DNA of 64,000 nucleotides from Paracoccus sp. MBLB3053 (GTDB taxonomy: Bacteria; Pseudomonadota; Alphaproteobacteria; Rhodobacterales; Rhodobacteraceae), in assembly GCF_031822435.1 (NCBI RefSeq), contig NZ_JAVQLW010000001.1, forward strand, positions 2,737,501-2,801,500, written 5' to 3'. The notes under the pieces were generated by a model. It saw only the letters and a program-made list of their open reading frames with translations, did not search any database and was not told the origin of the DNA. Made by a program: the position numbers and the translations under genes. Below, piece after piece: positions 8,610-16,519 of the stretch (positions are counted from its first letter, which is position 1; every line of letters begins with the position of its first letter).

Positions 8610-8897
8610 CTAGATAAGTTGGAGTTCTGCAGCTTGGGAATCATCGTCATGGGGCAGCTCGCAGTTTGGGGCCGACTTGGCCAGTTGAGAGGTGTATGAT
8701 TTCAAGGATGTGCGCTTTGCTTTTTCTACGCTGAGCGCGGCAGCAACGCGTTCGGCAGTGTCGGGCCAGATCCGACCGTTGCTTCTAAGGCGTTCAATTA
8801 GCCGACCATTTCTAGCAAGCAGCCAGCCCGTTCGATGCTCAGAAAGCCCGGTGTCCGACATGAACTTCTCAATCAGTGGAAGGAGAGGGTGCGTCAT
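8610..8897 (-). CDS. Cro-like / early regulator with helix-turn-helix
   Basis: 95 residues, first gene of the leftward operon and divergent from the repressor gene. The N-terminus (LIEKFMSDTGLSEHRTGW, then LIERLRSNGRIWPDT) is a short DNA-binding-type helical bundle of the kind found next to prophage repressors in this group. Its start codon lies 14 bp from the nearest repressor operator and no ribosome-binding site is visible, so the mRNA leader is very short or absent. By position it corresponds to Cro, but it shows no clear relation to the repressor itself. The last 30 residues are acidic and variable. Confidence 0.6.
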   Translation of the reverse strand: MTHPLLPLIEKFMSDTGLSEHRTGWLLARNGRLIERLRSNGRIWPDTAERVAAALSVEKAKRTSLKSYTSQLAKSAPNCELPHDDDSQAAELQLI

Positions 8898-8910
8898 GGA
8901 ATCTGCAATT

Positions 8911-8973
8911 GCACGCTTTAGCGTTCACGTCAATGCACGCTATAACGTTCGAGCTAAGAACGTCACAGCGTGC
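8911..8973. promoter_or_regulatory. Three tandem 16-bp repressor operators (intergenic operator region)
   Basis: Three imperfect palindromes occupy the space between the divergent regulator genes: GCACGCTTTAGCGTTC at 8911-8926, GCACGCTATAACGTTC at 8935-8950 and GAACGTCACAGCGTGC at 8958-8973. Their starts are 24 and 23 bp apart. This copies the three-operator design of lambda OR. On the minus strand a TTGACG hexamer (8933-8928) between the first two sites could be a -35 element for the leftward promoter, so bound repressor would block it. The same motif recurs at 9625 and 9656. Confidence 0.75.
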
Positions 8974-8986
8974 TAAGTATCCACTT

Positions 8987-9337
8987 ATGAAAATGGGATG
9001 GTTTGAAAGACTTATCGAGACCATACAGGCGGATGAGCGCGGAATGCGGGAACTCAGCCGTCAGGCTGGGACGGGGCCGAACTACGTTCAGCAGATGATC
9101 AAAGACAGAAAAGAACCAGGCGCGGATCGTCTCGCGCGGCTTCTCGACGTCTTGGGAACAGAGCACGCACTCTTCATCTTAACCGGTGTGCAGGCGAGCC
9201 CTGAAGATCTAGAACTTCTAGCTCTTCTGAATACGATTCCAGATCACGTGAAGACGCAGATCCGTCCTCTATTGACAGCGATGCAAGCCTCCGAATCCGA
9301 GGCAAAACAAGGCGCTTCTGATTCAGCGACAAATTGA
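8987..9337 (+). CDS. Phage repressor, XRE/CI-type without peptidase domain
   Basis: 116 residues from ATG 8987 (a second ATG lies at 8993); longer readings translate the operator region. Residues about 20-65 form a classic helix-turn-helix: RELSRQAGTGPNYVQQMI, then RLARLLDVLG. The C-terminal half is a short helical tail (PEDLELLALLNTIPDHV), far too small for the LexA-type autoprotease domain, so induction must rely on something else, such as an antirepressor. It is divergent from the Cro-like gene, with three operators between them and two more about 600 bp downstream. Confidence 0.8.
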   Translation: MKMGWFERLIETIQADERGMRELSRQAGTGPNYVQQMIKDRKEPGADRLARLLDVLGTEHALFILTGVQASPEDLELLALLNTIPDHVKTQIRPLLTAMQASESEAKQGASDSATN

Positions 9338-9709
9338 GCCAGAGCTCGATTATTTCCAGATCCAAACTCTTCATAGCACACCTTCTCTGCTCTAAAATTT
9401 CGTAAGAACAATAAGTTGCGAGGCTGCGAGCGCTATAGCTTGGCCGCTCTCCCACGCTCGATTATTTCCTCCTCGACCACACGAGAGCTGCGCAATGATC
9501 CCGTTTGATGGGGAACTGGCTCTGTGCGCCTCATAGACCGAAACGTCATTCCAGATGACCAGCCCCGCTGATTCGCGAACCGAGCTCGTTTCAGTTCATA
9601 GCAATAATCCCATCAATCCAAAATGAACGCTATAACGTTCATTTTGGATTGACCTGCACGCTTTGGCGTGCAATCTGATTTCATCCGCAACCCTTGGATG
9701 GAGCTCAGC
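9338..9709. other. Non-coding interval with distal operators and a 14-bp direct repeat
   Basis: About 370 bp without a convincing gene. It contains the distal operator pair near its right end and a 14-bp direct repeat, GCTCGATTATTTCC, at 9344-9357 and 9456-9469. A small minus-strand frame with a passable AAGG site starts at 9374 and runs antisense into the repressor gene, but nothing else supports it. Confidence 0.5.
9613..9671. promoter_or_regulatory. Distal repressor operators, one inside a 40-bp inverted repeat
   Basis: GAACGCTATAACGTTC (9625-9640) and GCACGCTTTGGCGTGC (9656-9671) match the three operators between the regulators. The first sits inside a nearly perfect inverted repeat spanning 9613-9652 (arms TCAATCCAAAATGAACG and its complement). 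Both lie just upstream of the first rightward early gene (9710), so they probably control the rightward promoter in the way lambda OL complements OR. Confidence 0.7.
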
Positions 9710-9919
9710 ATGCAGACCCATTCACTACCCCAGACGATCCAACTGCCCTCGACCCAGCAGGCTATCGCCGACGCGCGGCTCATTGTTTGCACGCCGGAAC
9801 TAGCCGTCCTCGTCCCGCAAACATTCCGTTTGCTCGCACTGAAAATTCTCGCAAGCCAGCAAGGCTTCACTGTTGTTCAACGCCACCGCCCGGCCAACAG
9901 CGCGAGCCCACGCACCTAG
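9710..9919 (+). CDS. Small phage protein, first gene of the rightward early operon
   Basis: 69 residues from ATG 9710, preceded by GGAG at 6-7 nt spacing. The sequence is QTIQLPSTQQAIADARL, then CTPELAVLVPQTFRLLAL, then a polar tail. No family is recognised. It follows the distal repressor operators directly and would be among the first genes expressed on induction. A longer frame through the same bases in another phase belongs to sequence upstream of the GapR gene and is not coding here. Confidence 0.45.
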   Translation: MQTHSLPQTIQLPSTQQAIADARLIVCTPELAVLVPQTFRLLALKILASQQGFTVVQRHRPANSASPRT

Positions 9920-10089
9920 CCTTCCTTCCCATGCTCCAGCCCGGCACGTGCTGCCTGGTTGACTGGCCCCCGGCGTCCTTTCCCGCCGGGGGCATATTCC
10001 TCGGTCCAGCTGACCCTCCGGTGTCTCGCCTCGATACGGCCAGCATCCCGAGCGCCAGTTCGACACCGCCAACACCAACAGGAGCCGAA

Positions 10090-10443
10090 ATGAACATGCT
10101 GGTTGATCAAGCCACGATCGGCGCTGCGATGAAGAGCGCTGACAAAAGACGCCACAAATCGCCACCCATGAAAGAAACGAGCGAAGACCAGGCCGTTTCC
10201 GACAACGCCTACGGCATCGCTGCTGGCGAGTTGCGCCAGTTCATCGAGCAGTTTGAGCAGCTGGATGCGGAAAAGAAGGAGATCGCGGGACAGCAGAAGG
10301 GTGTCATGTCCGAAGCGAAGGCTCGAGGATACAACACCAAGGCCATTCGGATGATCATCGCGCTCCGCAAGCGTGACAAAGACGATGTCGCCGAGGAGGA
10401 GGCCATCCTCGAGATGTACAAAGCAGCCTTGGGGATGATATGA
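10090..10443 (+). CDS. GapR-like DNA-binding protein (DUF2312)
   Basis: 117 residues from ATG 10090, which has AGGAG 6 nt upstream; ATG 10168 is a shorter alternative. The C-terminal 75 residues read as DUF2312: ELRQFIEQFEQLDAEKK, then VMSEAKARGYNTKAIRMI, then DVAEEEAILEMYKAAL. In Caulobacter GapR is a tetrameric clamp that encloses overtwisted DNA and supports topoisomerases during replication and transcription. Chromosomal copies are universal in alphaproteobacteria; this extra copy is in the prophage early operon, so it may assist phage replication or silence AT-rich DNA. Its stop overlaps the next start. Confidence 0.88.
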   Translation: MNMLVDQATIGAAMKSADKRRHKSPPMKETSEDQAVSDNAYGIAAGELRQFIEQFEQLDAEKKEIAGQQKGVMSEAKARGYNTKAIRMIIALRKRDKDDVAEEEAILEMYKAALGMI

Positions 10444-10718
10444 TGCGCAAGGCAAACCGTCAAAATCCGAAGATCCTTACCCTTCGTTTTCGCGCTTACC
10501 AGCACTGCATGGTGTACGGCACCGATTTGACCGTCGCCGATTTGGCTGAAGCGCTGAACGTCACGACTGCCCAACTTCGACGTGTCCTGCGAGGACAAAA
10601 GTGGTCGCTGGTATTGCGATCGAGCGCGCTCGATGTGCCAGAGCGGCCTGAATTCAAAGGCTCGGCTGGATTTGAAGATCAGCAAGACGCCCGCGCATAT
10701 TTGGGGGTCACTGAATGA
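10440..10718 (+). CDS. Small phage protein with a probable helix-turn-helix
   Basis: 92 residues, ATG overlapping the GapR stop. The central segment (LTVADLAEALNVTTAQLRRV) has the spacing and hydrophobic pattern of a helix-turn-helix, followed by a basic stretch and a variable tail. The family is not recognised. The overlap with GapR suggests co-translation, so a role in phage DNA metabolism or early regulation is plausible. Confidence 0.55.
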   Translation: MMRKANRQNPKILTLRFRAYQHCMVYGTDLTVADLAEALNVTTAQLRRVLRGQKWSLVLRSSALDVPERPEFKGSAGFEDQQDARAYLGVTE

Positions 10719-10951
10719 TCATCACTCGCCACATAAGCCCCTATGTCACAGTGATCCGCCAGCAGGGTGATCCCCTGCCAAGCTGGCTGTCTCCTCCCAC
10801 GCCCGAAAATCGTTCGTGCAAGATGAGCATGAAGATTGAATATCTTCGTCGTCACGCCCACGGTCACCCCCTGAGCGATGAAGATGAGGCATTCAACACC
10901 GCACTGAATGAGCTGCAAGCCGCACTGGACGGGCGACCGAGCCATGGCTGA
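10715..10951 (+). CDS. Hypothetical small phage protein
   Basis: 78 residues, start overlapping the previous stop by 4 nt (ATGA). The N-terminal part (ISPYVTVIRQQGDPLPSWL) looks like a small beta-rich fold, and the rest is a charged helix (MKIEYLRRHAHG and ALNELQAALDG). No family is recognised. It belongs to the chain of overlapping rightward early genes. Confidence 0.5.
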   Translation: MIITRHISPYVTVIRQQGDPLPSWLSPPTPENRSCKMSMKIEYLRRHAHGHPLSDEDEAFNTALNELQAALDGRPSHG

Positions 10952-11141
10952 TCGCGCGGCACACCTGCCAGGCATCATCTACAGAGGGATCGAAATCCGG
11001 AAGTACGACGTGCCCTGTACGCCATGGGTTTGGACGCACTGCGAAACCGACGGCTTTGGGTGTGCCGATTCTCTCGATGAAGTGCAACGGCAGATTGATA
11101 CCCATTTGGGCACGTCGACCCAACTGGGCGAACCGGCGTGA
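10944..11141 (+). CDS. Hypothetical small phage protein
   Basis: 65 residues from ATG 10944, overlapping the end of the previous gene by 8 nt. The protein has an aromatic-rich core, IIYRGIEIRKYDVPCTPWVW, followed by DGFGCADSLDEVQRQID. It looks like a small beta-sheet protein. No family is recognised; the evidence is codon-level continuity and position in the operon. Confidence 0.5.
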   Translation: MADRAAHLPGIIYRGIEIRKYDVPCTPWVWTHCETDGFGCADSLDEVQRQIDTHLGTSTQLGEPA

Positions 11142-11157
11142 GCGCGGAAGCAGAATA

Positions 11158-11367
11158 ATGGCGAAACCTCCTCGATATCAGGGTGTACTAATCGACGATC
11201 TTCGGTGGGCACATGCCGAGATCGCGAGGCTCGTCCTGACAAAACCGGCCGCGCTTCCGATCTTCGAACGTCTCGACAATGAGCTAAGGGCCGCGGAGGC
11301 GATGCTGGCCAACGATCCGATCGCAGCCGCAAGAGCAATGCTGTCTGCACATAAGGCCGTTCGCTGA
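11158..11367 (+). CDS. Hypothetical small phage protein
   Basis: 69 residues from ATG 11158, 16 nt after the previous stop. It is all-helical by appearance (LRWAHAEIARLVL, then IFERLDNELRAAEAML) with an Ala-rich end. No function can be assigned. It is the last of the short rightward genes before the large cargo gene. Confidence 0.5.
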   Translation: MAKPPRYQGVLIDDLRWAHAEIARLVLTKPAALPIFERLDNELRAAEAMLANDPIAAARAMLSAHKAVR

Positions 11368-11498
11368 ACGGCAGGCGGGCGATCCGGACCTAACCCCGCG
11401 CTTGAACCTCAACTTTCATCCGCCATACTCGGAATGCGTCTCGCAGGAATTTTCTTGCTCAGCGGGGCGTATATTTTAGTTCTCTCGACGGCGGATGG

Positions 11499-14400
11499 AT
11501 GAACTTGAACGATCGATTTGAAGATCACATTCCCTCGCGGGATGCCCAGGCCAAAGCCGACACCATGCGGCAAGCTGCACTTGCACTTCTCCCCCCTCAC
11601 GAAATCAAGCCACGTGACAATACTCGCCGTTTCGAGCTGGCGGACGCCAGCCGGGCTGAGGGTAGCTACGAACTTGCGCAGGCGCTCTACGAGGCCGTGC
11701 TGCTCACAAAGCCCGACAATGTGAAGGCGTTGCGCCAAAACGCTGCCTGCCGTCTCGCGGCCGGGAAGATCAACGAAGCTCTGGCATCCGCTGAGGCGGG
11801 TCTATTGATTCTGCCTCAAGACCCGGTGCTCGAGCGGATTCGTCTAAACTCCGCCAAACGATTAGGGACCCTCCAATCGCAACCCGCCGCATCAACCAGT
11901 CTATCGCCGAAACGCATTCTGGACCTCGCACGCAAACACCTTCACCAGAGCAAACCAGAAGAAGCAGCCTCCCTGCTGGACGAACTGCTCTCGAAATACC
12001 CAGCCCATATTCATGGCCTCGCCCTGCGCGCCCATGTTGCCCTGAGAACAGGCGATCTCGAGGGCGCTCTAAAATTCTGCGCGCGAGGGCTGGAAGTTCG
12101 GCCCGACCATCCGGGAATACTTACAACGCGCGCCAAAGCGCTTTCCCGTCGTGGGCAGCATGAGACTGCGCTCGGACAGCTCGAGGAAGCCTACCGAACA
12201 AATCCGGATCTCGATGCGGGCGCCAAATTTGCACTTGCAGAGGCACGCTTGGCAGCCGGGCAGGAAATCCAAGCGGATGTCATGTACGTGGAAGTGCTTA
12301 ATGAGGCTCCGGGCGACCCACGAGCCCACCTGAGCCGGATCCGCAATGCACTTTCGGCCGGAGATATAAACGAGGCGCTCGAGCGTTGCGACGCAGCACT
12401 CGTCGATCATCCAGGTGACCCGCGTTTTCTCGGGCGCAGAGCGCATGTGCTTCTGCAGGCAGGACGTGCAGATGAGGCGTTGAGCATCCTTGAAGCGCTC
12501 AAAGCTAAAGCAACGTCCCGACCTCAGCTGCGTCGTCAGCTTGCATCCACCTTGCTCGCGGTTGGGAGAAGAAGCGAAGCCAAGCAGATTTTGCTCGAAT
12601 TGCTCACCATTGATCCAGGAGATAGTGACGCTCGCCTCGGACTGGCCGAAATTGCAGATCAGGAAGGCGACAGCGCTGCAGCATTGAAGATGATGGAAGG
12701 CGCCCTGAGCCCGGCGGCAGACCTCAACAATTCTGCAGGAGAGCCGCCGGCACCAAGCGGCGCAATAGCGACAGAGCGTCCGGGTCCAATCCTGAAATAC
12801 TTGCAGCTCTGCCTCAAACATGGACGCACCAATCAAGCGCGGCAAATTTTGGAGGGGATCGGCAGCCCAGATGAGCACTGGTCCATGCCGCAACTCATGT
12901 CACTTTCGGGCCTCGCCCAGAAGACAGGCGCTATGCCGGTCCTCAGCTCCACCTTGCAAGCATCGCTCGCGCGGGACGTCCTGTCGCCGGGAATGGCACT
13001 CAATATATTGCGGATGGGACAGGCGACAGGGAATGAACGACTTGCGCTGAAGCTCCGGGATCAGCTGCAAATCAAACTTCCGCTTGGGCAACAGGACCTA
13101 TTCCGACTCAGAAGTGATCTGACGATTTACGGCCCCGAAGGCGCACTCACTCGACTGCGAGCAACTCGGATCGCGCGGCGGAATCCCATCCAAGCGGAAG
13201 CGCTAGGTGATCTCTTGGCAAAGGCCGGCCAACGAGAACTCTGCCTGCGCTATCTACGCCATTGCAGACGTCGGTGGCCTGCCTCGCTGCCAATCCTCAA
13301 GCTGCAAAACGCAGCAATGAACCGCTTTGGCGCCGCTCAGGCCGCGTTGGACGAGCTCGAATCAATGCCTATAAGCAATGGCGCCGAAACCAAACGTCTT
13401 CGAATTAGATCCCTGATAGCTCTTGGCCGTCTCGAAGACGTCCTGCAAATCGTCGATCAAATGGATCCGGGGCAGCGCAAGCCGCTCGGCAGCCAGGGCC
13501 AGATGATGATCAGGCTGGCAATGGGCGATGCTAAGGGCGCAGCTGCCTTGGTCGATGCCGTCGCAGCGGAAAGCAGTCGAAGTGAGCGAACCAAGGCACG
13601 CTTCCGAGTGAGCCATCTGGGCGCGTTCTTGAACGAGTTGCAGCTGATCGGATCCGACCTGCCCTCTGTGGTCGCTTGCCCCGACAAAATTGCAGAAGAT
13701 CTAAAGCGCGGCTTTTACTTTCCGGCGAAGCGCTCCATCGACGCATGGCAAGCCTCTGTGAAAAGCCCTTCCCGATTGCGAAATGAGAGCGAGATCCCCC
13801 GCCGCATTGTGCAGTACTGGGATCAGAACGAAATCCCTCCGGTGATCGCCGGCCTGATGCAGAGCTGGCAAAAGGTCCCCGGTTACAGTTACCAACGATA
13901 CTCTCGGCAAACCGCAATTGCGTTTTTGAACGAACGTTTCGAGCCCTCCTACGTCCGGGCATTCAAACTGACGCACAGCCCGGCAGAGCAATGTGACTTT
14001 CTCCGCCTGTGTCTCCTGTTTGCCGATGGTGGTATTTATGCAGACGCCGATGATCTACTTCTCGGCGACGTCGACCAGCTTCGCTGCCGAGGAGCTGGCG
14101 TTGTACTTTATCGGGAGTGCTTTGGCGCGATCGGAAATAACTTCCTGGCCGCGCGCCCTGGCCATGCTTTGTTTCGACGCGCAGCGGAAATGGCTCGAGA
14201 CTCATTATTGGCCCGAGAGAACGACCTCACCTGGTCGAAGCTTGGCCCTGGGCTAATGACAAGGGCGACTGCGCTACACGTATCAACCGAACCGGACGAA
14301 GACCTGACGCTCATTTCCGAGCAGGATCTGTCGCAAGTCGTTCAGATCCATATGACCCTGCCCTATAAGGCAACGCCTGCCTATTGGAACAATCGCGAAG

Positions 14401-14534
14401 GCAGGGCTCCAGATTCCATCATAAAAATTCTCTCTGATTTTGCGAACGGTTCAAAAGCCACCTCGGATCATGACCCCAAGACAGACCCGACCAAAATAAT
14501 AAAGGGAAGCGGTGAGCCCGCTTCCCCTCGGTGA
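11499..14534 (+). CDS. TPR-repeat protein with C-terminal DXD glycosyltransferase domain (GT32/OCH1-like)
   Basis: 1,011 residues. About residues 40-420 are tetratricopeptide-type helical repeats (for example ALAEARLAAGQEIQADVMY and AHLSRIRNALSAGDINEA), followed by more degenerate repeats to about 740. From about 765 the protein becomes a sugar transferase: RRIVQYWDQNEIPP, then AEQCDFLRLCLLFADGG, then IYADADD near residue 846, the DXD metal/nucleotide-sugar site of the Gly_transf_sug family. Such proteins transfer sugars to glycans or proteins, with TPRs choosing the partner. It sits between phage early genes and the integrase beside a Hint protein, so it looks like lysogenic-conversion cargo. 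Confidence 0.8.
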   Translation: MNLNDRFEDHIPSRDAQAKADTMRQAALALLPPHEIKPRDNTRRFELADASRAEGSYELAQALYEAVLLTKPDNVKALRQNAACRLAAGKINEALASAEAGLLILPQDPVLERIRLNSAKRLGTLQSQPAASTSLSPKRILDLARKHLHQSKPEEAASLLDELLSKYPAHIHGLALRAHVALRTGDLEGALKFCARGLEVRPDHPGILTTRAKALSRRGQHETALGQLEEAYRTNPDLDAGAKFALAEARLAAGQEIQADVMYVEVLNEAPGDPRAHLSRIRNALSAGDINEALERCDAALVDHPGDPRFLGRRAHVLLQAGRADEALSILEALKAKATSRPQLRRQLASTLLAVGRRSEAKQILLELLTIDPGDSDARLGLAEIADQEGDSAAALKMMEGALSPAADLNNSAGEPPAPSGAIATERPGPILKYLQLCLKHGRTNQARQILEGIGSPDEHWSMPQLMSLSGLAQKTGAMPVLSSTLQASLARDVLSPGMALNILRMGQATGNERLALKLRDQLQIKLPLGQQDLFRLRSDLTIYGPEGALTRLRATRIARRNPIQAEALGDLLAKAGQRELCLRYLRHCRRRWPASLPILKLQNAAMNRFGAAQAALDELESMPISNGAETKRLRIRSLIALGRLEDVLQIVDQMDPGQRKPLGSQGQMMIRLAMGDAKGAAALVDAVAAESSRSERTKARFRVSHLGAFLNELQLIGSDLPSVVACPDKIAEDLKRGFYFPAKRSIDAWQASVKSPSRLRNESEIPRRIVQYWDQNEIPPVIAGLMQSWQKVPGYSYQRYSRQTAIAFLNERFEPSYVRAFKLTHSPAEQCDFLRLCLLFADGGIYADADDLLLGDVDQLRCRGAGVVLYRECFGAIGNNFLAARPGHALFRRAAEMARDSLLARENDLTWSKLGPGLMTRATALHVSTEPDEDLTLISEQDLSQVVQIHMTLPYKATPAYWNNREGRAPDSIIKILSDFANGSKATSDHDPKTDPTKIIKGSGEPASPR

Positions 14535-14551
14535 TCGCGATACTGGGAGGA

Positions 14552-15523
14552 TCAGACCGCGATCTGGTCACCGATCTCGCTGGGGCTAGCCAATCCTTCG
14601 CGAATTGCCGCAGGAACCAATCGACGGGCGGAAATCCGAGGGAGCTGCATCTCAGAGATGACGCGCTCTTGGCCATAGATGGCTTCATATTCGTGATAGT
14701 TATCGAAGGCGCGTCGGCCAACATAGTCGACAAAGGTTTCGGCCGCGGCACCATTTGCCAGGATCACATCGTGCAGCTCGGTTTCGACATGATAGTAGGT
14801 TACGCGTTCCGGCAGCGCACCGAATGGCTCGAATACGATGCTGCTGCCGTTCACGAGCGCCCCGGCATTGATCGCCAGGTCGCCGATGACAAGGGCATGC
14901 TCTGCGGTCAAGACGAGGTCGCTATGTGGCACCCCTTTTCCAAGCGCCCCAGCCTTGACGCGCACCGGAACGAAGCGCTCTGCTGGTGTGAATACCTTGC
15001 TCAGCGTCTGACGTCCGATCCACTTGACTTCGACGCTGCGACCTTCGGCTGTCTTGACGAGATCTCCGATGGTCAGGTCTTCAACCTTCACCTCACCGGT
15101 TGGGGTAGCGATCAACGTTCCTGCGGCAAAGCATTCCGGATAGGGATCGGTGTTGATGTCATCGGCCGTGAAATCGCCTGGATAGCTCGACGTGTCCGAT
15201 GAGGCGGAGACGACATAGACCGTGCCGTTTCCCGAGGTATTGGTAAAGATCAGGTAATCATTTCCGTCGATGGTGGTGACGCCTTGGTAGATACCGGCCA
15301 ATCCCGCGGGACTGCTCGCATTTTCGCCAACTTCGAAATCGCTATTGTCGAGCGACCCGCCATCGGTTGTCGTCAACGTGGTATCATAAACCAGAGGGCT
15401 TTCGGCAATGACCGAGCCCTGTACTCCTGATGTGTCACCCTCAATGAGCGTGTACGTCGCGGGGTCTGTGCTGTTATCCACTTGATAAAGAGAAGCGGAG
15501 CCGATGTCGTAACTAGCAGGCAT
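14552..15523 (-). CDS. Hint-domain (hedgehog/intein-like) protein
   Basis: 323 residues from ATG 15523, with AAGGA 9 nt upstream. The first 125 residues are a Ser/Thr/Asp-rich beta region with no signal peptide. The Hint domain begins at Cys131 (CFAAGTLIAT), continues with VKVEDLTIGDLVKT and HSDLVLTAEHALV, and ends near VETELHDVILANG, the pattern of the Hint_2 family common in Rhodobacterales. Hint domains self-cleave after an N-S acyl shift at the first Cys; here the N-terminal piece would be released or transferred. It converges on the TPR-glycosyltransferase gene with only 17 bp between stops. Confidence 0.85.
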   Translation of the reverse strand: MPASYDIGSASLYQVDNSTDPATYTLIEGDTSGVQGSVIAESPLVYDTTLTTTDGGSLDNSDFEVGENASSPAGLAGIYQGVTTIDGNDYLIFTNTSGNGTVYVVSASSDTSSYPGDFTADDINTDPYPECFAAGTLIATPTGEVKVEDLTIGDLVKTAEGRSVEVKWIGRQTLSKVFTPAERFVPVRVKAGALGKGVPHSDLVLTAEHALVIGDLAINAGALVNGSSIVFEPFGALPERVTYYHVETELHDVILANGAAAETFVDYVGRRAFDNYHEYEAIYGQERVISEMQLPRISARRLVPAAIREGLASPSEIGDQIAV

Positions 15524-15913
15524 GGAGAGGGTTCCTTCAGATACTGGCAAATGTTTTGTCTGTACTGGAATTGCGTCGGCATGGTCGCCTAAGTGATACT
15601 ACAGCCAACCTGACCTGATAACGCGCATCATCACGATCAGGCGATCGAATGGAAATTTTGTCAAGCTCACACTGCACTTCCAGGCATTTTTACCAGTTGC
15701 ATGGTTGGATCTCGCTAGGCCGACCAAGGGCTGCGGGACATTTAAGCTCGATCAGCCACCGAAGAGCGAATTATGCGGGTTCGGACGCAATTTTTTTTTC
15801 TCCTAGCATCAACCAAAGTCCCTGTTGACTGCGAGGAGGCGCGTGCCCAAGCTTTCACAATCCGTGGTTAGATCTGTCCGATCGTCTTCCTCGGATATGC
15901 GCTGGCAGGCGCG

Positions 15914-15950
15914 GAAGTCTCGTCCGCCCAGGTGGACGAGACTTCTTTAT
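15914..15950 (+). terminator. 12-bp perfect hairpin followed by CTTTATT
   Basis: GAAGTCTCGTCC (15914-15925) pairs perfectly with GGACGAGACTTC (15934-15945) over an 8-nt loop, followed by a short U-rich run. It could be a rho-independent terminator or the 3' end of a small RNA. Confidence 0.55.
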
Positions 15951-16077
15951 TGCTTAGTGCCTGATGTATTCAGCGCGCCATTGTTTTGGCACAGATCTGC
16001 CCATTCCAGAACTACAGCATTGACTAAAGCTGTGCCCCGAGCAAACATGCACCTGAAGAGGGAAAAACGAGAGAGTC

Positions 16078-16116
16078 GGGAAACTTCATCCGCCATAGGT
16101 GAGGTTTCCCATTTTA
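16078..16116 (+). terminator. Hairpin with ATTTTAT tail
   Basis: GGGAAACTTCA (16078-16088) pairs with TGAGGTTTCCC (16100-16110) as 10 Watson-Crick pairs plus one G-U, followed by ATTTTAT. This is terminator-like on the plus strand. Confidence 0.5.
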
Positions 16117-16121
16117 TGTAT

Positions 16122-16149
16122 CGAGAGGTGACGTCCAAGCGACCTCTCG
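16122..16149. other. 8-bp perfect hairpin
   Basis: CGAGAGGT (16122-16129) pairs with ACCTCTCG (16142-16149) across a 12-nt loop, only 11 bp after the previous hairpin. There is no T tract, so it is more likely an RNA fold or a binding site than a terminator. Confidence 0.45.
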
Positions 16150-16238
16150 TTATGCTCTTGATCAGAAATTTGAATTGGAGCGGCGTACAATATATCCGAA
16201 ACGCTCTCGAAAGTTATTAAGGTGGACATGATCGGGAG

Positions 16239-16268
16239 AAGCCTCGCTTTATTGGGCGAGGCTTTTCT
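16239..16268 (+). terminator. Hairpin with TTTTCT tail
   Basis: AAGCCTCGC (16239-16247) pairs with GCGAGGCTT (16256-16264) over an 8-nt loop and runs into a T tract. This is a good rho-independent terminator shape for a plus-strand transcript. Confidence 0.6.
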
Positions 16269-16481
16269 CATGTTTGACGGTTTCATTCTGGTTGCGGGAA
16301 CCGACATGAGAAGACCTCGGAACACGCAGCACGCATTCGCTTTGTAAACCCATGAGCCTGATTGTCTCCGATCTGCGCGCGGGGCCGCCAATCGAGAAAA
16401 GCACAGCCATTGACAGCGGCCTAGTTCCGCAGCAGCCGACGCAAGCACAGCCACCAGTTGCTCGAAAGACGAGCAGAGGCC

Positions 16482-16519
16482 GAGAGGCCTATCCCTGATA
16501 ATGCGGGCCTCTCTTTTTC
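16482..16519 (+). terminator. Hairpin with TTTTTC tail
   Basis: GAGAGGCC (16482-16489) pairs with GGCCTCTC (16506-16513) and is followed by five T residues. A small CTCG-CGAG stem at 16461-16473 precedes it, giving the look of a small-RNA 3' end. It also points at the 3' end of the convergent integrase gene. Confidence 0.6.

Noticed and set aside
9174..9374. 66-codon minus-strand frame (start 9374) with an AAGG site, antisense to the repressor gene
   Set aside because: The ribosome-binding site is passable, but it overlaps the repressor 3' end by 160 bp, matches no family and has no operon partner.
15825..16220. 131-codon plus-strand frame, with GTG and AGGAGG near 15,835
   Set aside because: Arg/Ser-rich product without similarity; three strong hairpins lie inside it, which fits structured RNA better.
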